Origin: Filosporella fistucella
Taxonomy: Eukaryota > Ascomycota > Leotiomycetes > Helotiales
NCBI GenBank assembly: GCA_030077755.1
Contig: JAQJZZ010000015.1
Coordinates: 124,001 to 188,000, forward strand
Direction: 5' to 3'
DNA length: 64,000 bases
Shown here piece after piece: positions 1 to 11,384 of this stretch. Made by a program: the position numbers and the translations under genes. The notes under the pieces were generated by a model. The model ran no database searches and was not told where the DNA came from. It was given only the letters and a program-made list of their open reading frames with translations. The first letter of the stretch is position 1. Every line of letters begins with the position of its first letter.

Positions 1-54
1 TCGAATATTCTAAATTTGGGAACTGTGTTGAAGATAGGAGAGCAGGAAACATAG

Positions 55-351
55 TGGGTGTCATACTTGAACGGGAGTGTCACATGTTTTGGTGCTCAAG
101 CGCGAAACCTGGAATGGGTAATTTATAACGAATCTCAAGCCATTTTCTTCCCCTTGGTCCATCTCCTTTCGACAACAATTGTCACCGTCCTGCTAATATT
201 GACTACAACATCAATCGCAATCACGTTAAGGATATATTTTATCACTCGCTGGAGTACAAAAAGTAGGGCTTCATATCGCTTTTCTCACGAAGCCCTTCCT
301 GAAATTCCAATGATGGAGTCGATCACCATCCAACCCTCTTCACTTCTGTGA
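55..351 (+). CDS. possible last exon of a gene starting left of the window (membrane-anchored C-terminus)
   Basis: An open frame follows an 'acatag' that could be a 3' splice site at 49-54; the same frame is closed just before it, and no ATG starts the frame. The ~98 encoded residues hold one clear hydrophobic stretch of about 25 residues rich in L, T, I and V, followed by a basic flank (R, K) and a short polar tail. This would fit the C-terminal membrane anchor of a protein whose earlier exons lie outside the window. No family is recognised. A chance open frame is the alternative. Confidence 0.25.
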   Translation, partial: WVSYLNGSVTCFGAQARNLEWVIYNESQAIFFPLVHLLSTTIVTVLLILTTTSIAITLRIYFITRWSTKSRASYRFSHEALPEIPMMESITIQPSSLL

Positions 352-1836
352 CTTCCCCTAGAGATACGACAACTGATATGGCAAGAAGTCGTGACAAGAT
401 TTGAGGATTTCTATCCTAATATTGAAAGGTTCCCTGAGAACAACGACAACGTCAAGTCCCCGAATGGTCCAATATCTCAATATTCAATCCAGGGTACATC
501 ATGTCCCTCGCATGCACTTGCAAGCAGATCAAAAGCGAGGTACTTCAACTCTACTTTGGGTAGAGCACAATAAACTTCTTCAACACCGACGTTATGTTTC
601 GGTTCCTGAGTAGAGCTAGCGACGACATGCGCGAATACATATGAAAAATTGAAGTTATTTGGCGGGGGACTAAAGCAGAACGAGCATTTGAATTATTAGG
701 ATACTGCAGGAATCTCCGGACTCTGGGGATCATGTTGCTTAGACCCAAACCCATATACAAATACTTTCCCAATGAACCGCAACCCCGTGAAAGCGATCCT
801 TCGAAATACCAGGTGCAGAGCAACTGCTAGGTACTCGAGGACTATTGAAAAGAAAACGGGTTCAAATTTCCGAATGCGAGTGCCTGAATATATGCAGAGA
901 TATCGCTCCCTCCGAACGTCTGGACACCACAATCAAAAAGATGCCGTATAATCATGCCCTTCACGCCTCTTACCCAGAGAGGTGTGGAATTCAACCTTAC
1001 TGGCCAAGGGAGCTGCTCAGAGAGTTTAGGAACAAGTTGGCAGAAAAATGCTTCAGACGACAGAAGTGGCCGAAAGCAGTCGCGTTGATATGTAAACTTG
1101 AAGATGGGCACTGGTGGGGTTTGATAATATGCTCTTTCTGGTACAAATACATGGAAAGGACAATACACGGTGCATGGCTAAGCATCACGAACTTTTCAGT
1201 CCTTGTGGGAAGGGGCCCAATCTTCGATTTATGGGAGCAGAGAGAATTTGTTGGAATCTTGTTATACAGTTCTTCAGGATTATGGGCTCTTCTTTTGCTA
1301 TTTTGTTTTCTGATCAGATCATGTAGCTTCACCGCATTGGGAATACACAGCGATACACTCCTTTCCTTTCTCAGCAGATACACAGTCCATATGTTAGCAT
1401 AGCTCAATCATTTGCAGAATTGATAGAATTCAGCTGATGGATCTCAATACTCGGTCAATGAGATTCCAGTCTCAGCCTCAGCCTCGTGGCTGCCTGCCTC
1501 TCGTTTTATCCTTGGCGTGAACCATGCCGGTAAAACCTTCCCTAAAGAAAGAACCACCAAATATTCACCATCTGCACTTCATCTGATCATTCAGGTATAT
1601 TACAAATATTGAACTCATGCTGCACAAAGTATTGAGAGTATCAGACAAACCCCATAGCTTTCTTTATTCCAGTTCCAGGTTCAATTGTCAAACCTAGCCT
1701 GTACCCCACGAATCCACATTCAACGCTACCTCCGCCCCACACCTACAGCTTGCCTTCACCACTTCTGTTCAGCGATAACCGACCCGAAGCATACCTACAG
1801 CAGTGCAGGCCGACATACTTACATCGCACCTTTATC
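352..1836. other. gene-poor stretch, possibly with a decayed gene
   Basis: No convincing gene model. In the plus frame at about 660-830 a run reads like a coding remnant (Arg/Leu-rich, containing CRNLRTLGIM), but it ends in stops at about 828 and 843 without splice sites that rescue it. A 185-codon plus frame (845-1402) and a 136-codon minus frame (997-1407) overlap each other and neither resembles a known protein. From 1440 to 1836 the DNA is pyrimidine-rich and probably the promoter and 5' leader of the F-box gene at 1837. Confidence 0.3.
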
Positions 1837-4800
1837 ATGCCCCCGCCACCTTCAAACAAGAGAATCAGACGGAAACGCGCAACTCCAAGAACAAGAAAAC
1901 ACCCAGATGATGTTTGGGAGAGAACCCTACAAGTTCTGCGATTTACGCCGTTGAATTCCTCCAACTCCAATACCAGCACTTCCAACAGCAAGGCGGCGAT
2001 GGCGGGTACGAATGGAGCTGTAGGAGCTACACCGACAATCTCTAACTCCAACCAAGAGCCGTACAACATCCTAGATTTGCCATCGGAAACCCTGAAAGAT
2101 ATCTTCAGACATGTATGTGGAATTTCTTTTGCTTGATATGGAGATTTCCAAAGCCTATGCCATTCCAGATACTAACTCTCAAATCAGGCTACCAACACCG
2201 ATCTACTCGCCCTATCTCTCGTATGCAAGAAATTCAGGATTATTGCTGCCGAACAACTCTACCGTAGCTTCCATATCATATTTCCAGACGATGAAGATCC
2301 TGCCAGCGACAATACTATTGATGGGTTGGCTAGTGGGTTGGATACATTCGTAACGAGCGAGTTCGACTATGCGAAATACTTGAAGGAGATTGCACTGGAT
2401 ACACAAAGTGGAGGGGATAAAGGAGAAAGAGCATATCGATACTATCTGGCAGATGCAAGTTGTGGGAAGTTCATGAATACACTGTTCCTTTTGACATTAC
2501 GGAAAGCTAAGGCATTGGAGACACTCAAGTAGGTAGCCAGCCCTTTTCCTGGTGGTGACTAACCTTGAATAGATGGAACATCCGTGTAGAGCTCAGTAGA
2601 CCAGTTTTCAAAGCTCTCCACCAAATTCCAGCTCTGCAGCATCTCCATATTCGAATGCAAGTAGGACCATCAATATACACTGATCCTCCCGCCCTTCCAT
2701 TCCAGAATGCACCCACAACTGCACTTCCATTCCCCGTCATCCTCCCACCACATCCACCCGGTCATTTCGGACCTCCTCCTCCACTTCCTCCATCTACGAA
2801 CTCTTTTCAAGCTGCCAGTAAAGCAGCAGCAAAGCTCCATCAAAAGAATGTTCACAATATTTTGCCAGCCATTACTTCGAATACTCCCACGCTATCGGGC
2901 TTCAAAAACCTGAAAAGCATTTCAATATTGGACATGGACACTTTGGATTATGTTGATGAATTAAAGGCGTGTATCGAAAACAGTTCCTCTACTCTCCAGA
3001 ATCTCAGATTGTCATTTTCTGAGGCTCTCGCCAACAAATCTCGGAAGCCACCTCCTGAGGTTCATTCTGATGATGATTCTGACCAGGAAGATGAATTTGG
3101 GCCAATAAATCCACCAGGCGGACCGGCAAATCCATTAGCTGGAGCTTCAGATCCAAATGGTCCGACGAAGATTGTGAAAGCAATACAAGAGAAGAAGAAA
3201 CAAGAGGCAGTAATCACTAAACTATTCACATCAGAAAAACTCGTCTTGAGAAGTGAACAAAAGAAAGAAGTTAAGCCCTCGACTCCGAAGACTGAGGGCG
3301 AGAGCTCCAAAAAGTCTGAAAGCGATCCGAGAAGACGATTTCTACAGAATCTTGCACCTCTTGCCGCGAAGATCATGGGATATGCAAAACCTGGCAGTGA
3401 TAAAACCCCTCATGGTTTAGAGTGTTTGGCGATGATTGAGAAGGCGTCTAAATTGTTTCTGGAGAATGTGGATCAGCTTCCCGACGCCCCTGCTCCACCA
3501 AGCGTGGGTAGCAGCGCGACAAAGGAGACGCCTGTTTCATCAAATGTGAGCAATGATGGAAAAGTCGCGGAGGAGCCTGCGGTTGTGGAAACTGAGGGAC
3601 CTGGACTTTTTGACGATAAATCCAAGGGAAAGCAGAAGGCAACTACGGAACCGTGGGTATCGAACCCTGACGATTTTGATATCGAGGAGCCTGAAGTAGA
3701 TGAATTGTTCGTGGACAATGGTGAGCATGATGAGCATCATGACCAAGACCAGGAAGAAACTATCAACACTCTTCCAGAATCATTTGCAGCTTCTCTCCCA
3801 AAGCCAGAATTTTTACTTGGAACCGAAGAAGATCAAACAGCATGGATCGAGGATGCTCAGCATGCGATTGAAGATTCGCAAAAGAAGCTGGAAGAGGTGA
3901 CGAAGGTTTTCAAGCAGAAAGAAGCAGAAATCAAAGCCAAGACGATTGCAGGTCAACCCATTGCGGAGGCCGAACGCCTTGATTTAACCAGTATCGACAC
4001 AGAACTGAAGCTAGCAGCAAAGAGACTAGAGGTGATGGCCGAGGTAATGCAGGATGTTGACGAGTTGAACGCTACTACACGTTGGGGAAAGGAAAGCGAT
4101 ACAAAGATGAGCGAATATGTTCGCGATACAAGAGGTCTTACCTTGCATAGCCTTGCGATATATCTTGTCCCAATTAGGGCTTCGATTTTGAGCCGCGGTA
4201 TCGATCTACACGTTCTTCAGAGTATCGCTCTGCTCAATGTTGGCCCACAGATTCCATTTTGGAATATAATCACTCGAGAAACCAAAACAACGCCATTACC
4301 ACTACATAAGGTCCATACCGACAATGTAACATTACAATTCCTTGTCGCCATGGGACAACTGGACTCTCTGACCGAGTTGTTAATGTTAGAACGTGGACCG
4401 AAGCCCAGAGTTGAGAGTACAGCAGCAAAATCAACTATCAGCCTTCAACAAATCAGATTGTTGGTTCTCAAGAAACACGCCCCAACCTTGAAGGTGTTGA
4501 TGGTCAGAAATGACTCCAGTGTGGATTGGGACTTGGATGTCAAGACAATAAAGCTTCTTTGCGGACGTGCAAAGTCCTTGGAAGAATTGGCATGTTGTAT
4601 TGATGTGAGCTCAATGCACACTCTTCTACAATGTTTCAGTGGGCTCACCTCACTCCGTGTTTTCCACACAATCGCTTTCCGCAATGGCCAAGATCAGTGT
4701 CCATTTGTCATGGTCCAATTCCGCAGATTTTTATCTGATATCATCTCACAACAGCCTCAGTTGAAGGTGGAGTATGTTGCTCTTGATAGCGCTGTTGATC

Positions 4801-5072
4801 GTTTGGTCCGCCACAAGTTGCAATCAAAAGATAAGAAAGGTAAAGGAAAGTCCACAGATGATAATGGTGAAGGTTATTTGAAGATTTTGCAAGCTGCAGG
4901 GATTGACATGGGCCTGAGCTATCCTATTCCTGTAGAAAGCGAGGACGAAGAGGATGAAGATTTGATGGTTGGAGCATCTGGGTTGAGGATCGAAACCATT
5001 GACAACATTCGTTTCTGCGATGTAGATGGAGTTCGAATATTTGAAAAGGATGTTCTTCTTGGAAGACTATAG
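1837..5072 (+). CDS. F-box protein with a long acidic/coiled central region
   Basis: Three exons: 1837-2112, 2188-2528 and 2573-5072, ~1,038 residues. The introns have GTATGT/GTAGGT donors and an ACTAAC branch site in each, and phases agree. The start is the ATG of MPPPPSNKR; the frame continues upstream but without an ATG. Residues ~76-120 form an F-box (LDLPSETLKDIF, then ALSLVCKKF after the first splice), the module that docks substrate receptors on Skp1 in SCF ubiquitin ligases. Further on are scattered Leu-rich segments, a proline-rich run (~205-235), a low-complexity charged region (~310-540) with D/E clusters, and a predicted helical/coiled segment (~565-640, rich in E, K and A). The C-terminus has an acidic patch (EDEEDED). 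The substrate cannot be named. The F-box assignment is firm; the rest of the protein is unrecognised. Confidence 0.85.
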
Positions 5073-5854
5073 GGTTTGATTTCTACAGAGGTGTTAAGCG
5101 CGCATGGAAAGATGTATGGAAAGAAGGTTTCTGATGGGACACGGCATGGATTTGAGATTGACAATAGGGAGCATGGGGTATGGAACTGCTTTTCGATGCG
5201 ATGGTTTGAATTGCAGATGCCAGATACCTATTTGATTCTTTTACTTGGTCATAGGGGAAGGGCAGAATTTACGGGTCAGGCAGGAAAATGGAAGTTGTCA
5301 ATACAGGTGCTTTAATCTTCGGGATGTCGGAGTGTCATGAATGTGATCCGCGATAGCAGTAGACGAAGACAGATTCCTAATGAAGCTGCAATCACTCAAC
5401 AGATCTGCACGACCCTTAGAATCTACATTTCAGAACCAAAGAAGTGTCACTGCCATGCCCGTTGTGATTATTCTCAATTTCCAAGGCTCGAGTCCGTAGG
5501 AGGCCAGGTTAGCTTTCTCTTCGAGCGGTGCTGTCCCCCATCCGCAACACCCAGGATTTTGCGCAGGATCCACCATTGCCTGATGTCAGCCAAAATATCG
5601 TAGAATGCGGTTATGGACGACTACACTGGTCGAGAATTCTTACAGTGCCACAGTAGAAAGTCACAGGGACGTATGTCAACAAGTAGAGCATAAACCTCAG
5701 CGGTTGCGATGTTATATCATCTTTCCATATACTCCTCAACCAGCCCCCTTTGAGGAGGCGGCGGTATGACCGAAATACTATTAATCCCGCCTGGTATTTC
5801 TATCCAGATTATGCCCATCCATGCTCTATTTGAACTCCTTCTCCCGAGATGCGA
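5073..5854. other. intergenic region between convergent genes
   Basis: Holds the 3' untranslated parts of the F-box gene (plus) and NMA111 (minus). Short open frames at 5076-5315 and 5337-5603 have no protein-like character. No repeat or RNA gene seen. Confidence 0.5.
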
Positions 5855-8800
5855 TTATTCCCCCGGTCCAACAGGCTCCGGCATCTCACCATCCATTTCA
5901 AATGTATCCCCAACAGTGGTATTAATTCCTTCATGACCTTCACCATCAACCTTTTTGCCTTGCTCATATGTCACCCGACGCCAGCCACACGACTCAGATT
6001 GGTCCTTGATCCACTCAGTGGTCGGGAAATAATGATCATTCTTCTTCATTGTGATAACCCATGGAACATTATCAAAGGTCATAGCCTTGAGGCGGAAATC
6101 TACTTTGGTCAGTCATTGAAGTGCCAAATTGAAGAGTCAACTCACAGGTGTTGTCTGGAATATCCACCACAGCCTTCAAAAAGGTTTCCAAATTCGGAGT
6201 CTTCTTTCCATTGACATGTGTAATGAAGTTGGTCGGTGCAAGACCATATTGATACGCTGGACTTCCTCTCGTTCGGGCGGATACATAAACCTCGCTGTGA
6301 AGTTTACTGATCTGCTGCTTGACAGCATGATGTGGTCGATGTAGAATAGCTCCACAGAAGCTGATTGCCCTGTCTGTTTCAAGATCATCTGCCGAGACAG
6401 TTGGGATTCTGAGGTGCAACTCCTCACAATCACGAACAATCACAGCGTCAAGATATTCATGATCATACATGACATCGAGTTCCGAGACACGAGTTATGAT
6501 CTTACCATTCAAGGACAGAACAACATCTCCCTCAAGAAGTGTCTCATCCTTAGCACCTCGCTCGAATGTTCTCTTTCGAATCATGAAAAGTTGATGTCTG
6601 GAAGAGTTGTCTTCAGATACTTTCTTGATCCATTCTTCACTTACACCCATAATTCTAGCTTGACTCATTTGGATGGCATTGAATTCTACACTCAACATGC
6701 GCAACTTCGGAACCTCGCCTCTTTGAATTTTCTGGATGACAGGGAGAAGGGTTGGAGTTGCAAGGCCAAGATGATAGTCCGTATCTTTTTGCGTAACAGG
6801 TGATCTCTCACCAAGATATGTCATCCACAAAGCCTGAACTGTACCATCTTCACCAACAAGAACACCACTTCCACATTGCCCACTGAGGCTGGTATCAACG
6901 GTAATAGCATCAACATTCACAGCTCTGTATCGAGGAGCTCCACCATTAGCTGGAATTGCCACAGCTGTGATGTCCGTGATTGTGGTCTGCGCTACAACGA
7001 CTCTCATGTTCTGGTTGAAGCCCACAAAAAATGTTGACATTCCTTGAGTAACAGGTTCAGTACTAAGTTTAGCACTCTGAACAGGAGCATCTACCAGGGA
7101 TGGGTCGTATTTGATGACGGCGTAATTTTGAAGGGGATGCATGAAAATGACTTTTCCTTCAACGATGATAGAGTCGGCAATTGTGATGGAGATATCACAC
7201 AGATCATAAGGAACGATTGCTCTTGATACAACGACCAACCCTTGCTCTGCATCAATCACTACACCCATTCCCCACTTCCTATTTCGTGGAAAGCCATCCA
7301 GCTTGACAGGCATATGACATAGGATGCGTACAAAACTGCGAACAATATCTGTTGCGGCAGGATGGGATGAATTCTCAAGGGTAATGAAGTTTGCACTGCG
7401 TCTGACAGGTGGAAGTTGGGGAATTGCATCGGCAAGATCGGTAAAATCCCAGAGTCCTGTTGTATCATTTCTGACAGCCAGTCTCATCTTACTCGACCAA
7501 TGACGATCAATGTAAAGGATGCTTGTGTTGAGTGTATGTAGATCTCTGAGATGTTTGTATGTGACGACAACTCTTGAACGATCAGGAATTGTCTTCATAA
7601 CTTCGATGAATGTATCAAGATCTGGAGTCTTCTTGTGATCGATTGTTTGTACAAGCCAACCATTATCTGTAGTTTCGAATCTAAATGACCCAGTCGCTTC
7701 ACAGACAAATACACCCTGACATGCGACAGCATATAGACGGGCTTGTTGATAGGATAGGTTGTGAAAGCTTGCTCCTGCCACAGAGACAAATCTGTCAGGG
7801 GTAATTGCGTGGAGATCCCCGACGGTCACCTCGACTTCAACATCTTCACCACCTCGTTGTAACAGAAGTTTGACGATTCCATCCACACTCGAATCCAGAA
7901 TATCATCCAGTCGTACAAATTGGGTGAGTAGTTCCCCATTGACTTTAAGAAGTACATCTCCTTCTTCAATTTTCTGGTCCGAAGGTCCTTCTGGCAAGAC
8001 AATCTCAGCCACAAGCATACCAGTCTCCTTTGGAAAGCCTTTCCGTACAGCACTCTCCCATTCGGGTGTCAAACCAAGTCTCCGACACTCATCAAATGGT
8101 TTGATCATCCATTGACATTGTATGGTTCCTCTTGTGATTGGTTTCCCTTCTTGAATGCATTTCAGGGCTCGTAATGGTCGATCCAATGGTAGAAAATAAT
8201 CCGTAGCGGCGCCATCACTTCGTCCTCCGGCTTGCAAAGCCACGGCATATCCATCAATATTTACTACAGGACTTCCGGAACTTCCACCACTTGCTGCTGC
8301 TGCGGCCTGGATGTAATTTGTGTTGAAATCACAGTATCCATCTCCATATTCTGGGGCATTTCTGTCCAATCTGCTGATGACTCCAGAAAGGATACTCAGT
8401 TTCTCTCCTGCGTCGTTTCCTACCACTCTGATCTCTGAACCAACCTTGGCAAGATCTGGTCGTAGTGTGAGAGCAGCTACAGGCATGTACTTGATAGCTT
8501 TTGGGTCGAATCGTAGTATACCGAAATCGTGGACAGGATCTCGATAGACGGGATAGGCATCGACCTCTTCGTGGTTGTCAAATATACAGTATCCCCAAAA
8601 GGGTCCAGATCCTACAACGTGGCGATTTGTCATGATATATCTTCTCGAGTCAGCATACCAAAATGAATATCTATCAGAACCAAAACCTACCCTCTCTCTG
8701 CATCCACGACAAAGCCTGTAGCTTCACTTGTCAAAGCTGGGTCTGTATCAAAAGAGCATGTTTGGCAGAAGCGTATTGATACAACATTTCGCACAACGTT

Positions 8801-9016
8801 CTCGATACAAGCTTGCCACTCTGCTGTATCTGCCATAGCAGAAACTATTCTTGGTTCCTCCTCGATCTCCATATCGTCTTCGTATGCAATCTCTGGCGTG
8901 TTTTGTCCTGCAGATTCTTTTCCGTTTATGATTCGATGTTGTTTTTGAGGTCTCTCTGTTGCTATTCCAGGGTGTTGCTTTCGCTTTGCGCGCGGCGACC
9001 CATTGCTCCCGTTCAT
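5855..9016 (-). CDS. nma111: pro-apoptotic serine protease NMA111 (HtrA-like, PDZ-containing)
   Basis: Exons on the minus strand: 9016-8691, 8640-6146 and 6099-5855; the two introns are 50 and 46 bp, and the product is 1,021 residues, the usual size of this family. The trypsin-like HtrA domain carries the triad H116 (TNRHVV), D147 (VHDFG) and S230 (GGSSGSP). PDZ-like segments follow, then a second, degenerate protease-like half (GQCGSGV near 6,870) and further PDZ-like segments. The yeast homologue is a nuclear protease that degrades the IAP-like Bir1 and promotes cell death; that role is transferred by homology. The start is set at the ATG of [13 protein letters not shown], whose basic run fits nuclear targeting. 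The frame stays open to another ATG at 9232, adding 72 residues (see findings). Confidence 0.95.
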
Positions 9017-9232
9017 CTTTGTAGGCTTGATGCTATTGCTAGCAGGGGACGTGAATGATCGAGTATGGAAAGATTGATTCAGAGCGAGGTTGGAAAGAGA
9101 TGGCGAATATTGAAAGTGAATGGTCTGGCTTGAAGGTCTGAATGTAGCAAGGCTCTTCGATGCCTGATATGCGACAGGCTGAGAGAAGCACGTCAATGAG
9201 TGTCCCAGTCGCGCAGGAAAAACCCTATGCAT

Positions 9233-10056
9233 TCAGCATAGGCGATTTAAAATTAATTGAAGGAGCGTATAAAAGAAAATGAAGCTGTTGATACAATGCG
9301 TTGAGGTAGGACGATGAGGAGAAGTGAGGGTAGTCACAAGATGGAGATTTGGTAGGAAGTTTGGACTGCATGAGAAGGAAGGAATCTGTGCAGGGGGCAC
9401 GGATGACGGGTCTCGCAGTTGAGAGAGAACCCTGTTGATTGGCAGAGGTCAGGGTGGTTGCACCAAGCGAGAAAAAGTAACCTCACACGTTCTAACCAGG
9501 ATCATTTGAGTATTTTTCAACATTGATGGCAGCAAGTGCACTGCAGAGGCCTGCAAAGAACGGTGGTTTCACATGAGCCTCATTATTACAGATAATTATT
9601 CTCTCAAAGCACTCCCAAAGAGAATTGCCGATATATGGCTTCCAACAAGAATAGGGGCACAAGTACTCCAACGAAATTCGCTATTGAAACGGTGTCTGCA
9701 CCTCGATCATGTCCTGAAGCCAGTCATTTATATGTGCAAAGAGCTTCTAGTGAGTCTCCATTTGATACAGCTAGGAGGGGTTCACCTTTTACGTCAGAAT
9801 CAAACGATTATTGAGGTTCAGTTGTATCCCAGACTTCAAAGTATCACGAGCGTTTTAAGCGCAGAAGAGGGTTGGAAATCACTTGATATTGTAATTTCCT
9901 ATGAAAAGGTCGGCAGTATCTGCAGACTCACAAATCCTCCTCGACAATCGACCCTCCGCTGCATTGATGAGGTACAAAAATGCAAGATCTTTCCCCTGAA
10001 GACCATTTCCTCAAAGTCGCAATGCGTTGAACCATAGAATGAAAATTGCAGTGAAT
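9233..10056. other. intergenic; NMA111 promoter and 3' side of the Myb-like gene
   Basis: Upstream DNA of NMA111 (minus). A 154-codon plus frame at 9573-10037 is present but has no recognisable domain and no supporting introns; I do not call it a gene. Confidence 0.4.
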
Positions 10057-10598
10057 TTATTCCTCATTTGGTTCATCTCCCTCGGGCTCCTCGTTTACCT
10101 CAGCGATCTCGGTCTCGGCCTCAGCAGCTTCATCGCCCTCGTTGTCTGGAACTGGGGTCTTTTTAGTCTTTTTGGCTGGCTTTTTGGGAGACTCGTCTGG
10201 TGAGCTGTTAGCAAAGTGTATTCAGTAGAATTATTGAGACATCCAACCTGTTGCACCACGCTTCTTTCCCTTAGCAGCACTCTTAGCAGCAGGTTTTGCC
10301 TTGGCCTTGCCGTTGGCAGCTCCCTCTCCAGTTGGCACTGTGACTCCCTCTGCAGCCTCCTTCTTGAGGATGGTCCATCTCTCCTTGATGCTTCGGGTGG
10401 TACGACCAGTGACAGTGACAGTATCCATGTTCACCTTGTCACCCAGAATGACGGCTTGTCGGACGACTTGCATAAGCAACATGCGCTACAAGCAATTTGA
10501 GCAAGGTGAACGTCAAAACAAGTGGTTATACATACCTCCTCGGCAGGAGTCCATTTTCCGCTTCCACCAGCAGCTTTTGTCTCCCTAGCATCAGCCAT
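10057..10598 (-). CDS. small Myb/SANT-like nuclear protein with basic linker and acidic tail
   Basis: Exons 10598-10536, 10485-10248 and 10196-10057 give 146 residues, and the frame is open across all three. After a short leader, residues ~15-65 resemble a Myb/SANT-like three-helix domain (GKWTPAEE at the start, then RSIKERWTILKKE). The middle is Lys/Ala-rich (KAKAKPAAKSAAKGKKR), like histone-tail or AT-hook type DNA-contact segments. The C-terminus is strongly acidic (EGDEAAEAETEIAE). The composition suggests a chromatin or DNA-associated protein. Proteins of this design are common in filamentous fungi and mostly uncharacterised. No specific function is assigned. Confidence 0.85.
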
Positions 10599-11384
10599 GT
10601 TGTCTGCTATATAGTCAATTTCATTTCCGCCAAAGATGGCATGATTTCCAACCTTCGTGTGTTGGTGTTTGGGTTGTGACTGAGCAAAGTATTAGCTGTT
10701 GTAATTTGTCTGTGAAAGCGGACAATGAGGATAACAGCAATAATATGAGCTTGATATCTGCAGCCGCGTAGATCGATCAAGATCAGAATGGAGGGAGCAG
10801 CGTGCCGCTTGGCTATCCGCGGGACATATTACCTTCTTAGGCATACACTAAGGAAGACGAGGATATAGTGTAGAGTCAGGGTGATGACATGTGCTTTGAG
10901 TTTAGAGGGAGAATGGTTGCTGTGCAAGACTGTGATCCGAACTCCACTTTCGGTCGCGTCAAAACAATGCGCGGAAATGGGGTTGAGGTAATATTCAACC
11001 TCTATATCTTTGAATGTTGTATGATTGAAAGAAGAGAAGAGATGAATCCTGGTTCTCCCATACCTTTGTGAGTTGTTATGATCCACGGTTGTTGTGTTTG
11101 CGAGAGTTGTTGTGGAGTGGAAATGTGCTGCCCAGATTGAAGAGGCGGAATTCACAGACTTGAATGGGAAGCAAGCTAGCGTCGTTAGGCACCTTTCAAG
11201 CCCAGTACCAAACAGATGGATCAAAACAGCAAGACTTCAGCTTCCATACACTATGTAGCATCAGGCAGATCTGGACGTCGAATCTGGACGCCAGCACTCA
11301 AAACGAACTCCTCCATTTGGCGCTACAGCATCTAAGATTTTGTGAAACAGATAGCGGTAGATCAGTAAACTACAATACAAATAT
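10599..11384. other. intergenic; promoter of the Myb-like gene and 3' side of the MFS gene
   Basis: Non-coding as far as can be seen. A 131-codon minus frame at 10829-11224 starts with TTG and has no domain character. No repeats noticed. Confidence 0.45.

Noticed and set aside
997..1407. 136-codon minus frame overlapping a 185-codon plus frame
   Set aside because: Neither has recognisable motifs or supporting splice sites; mutual overlap suggests chance frames.
9573..10037. 154-codon plus frame between NMA111 and the Myb-like gene
   Set aside because: No family features, no introns, no consistent codon character; lies in promoter/3' DNA.
10829..11224. 131-codon minus frame
   Set aside because: Starts at TTG, no domain, lies in the promoter region of the Myb-like gene.
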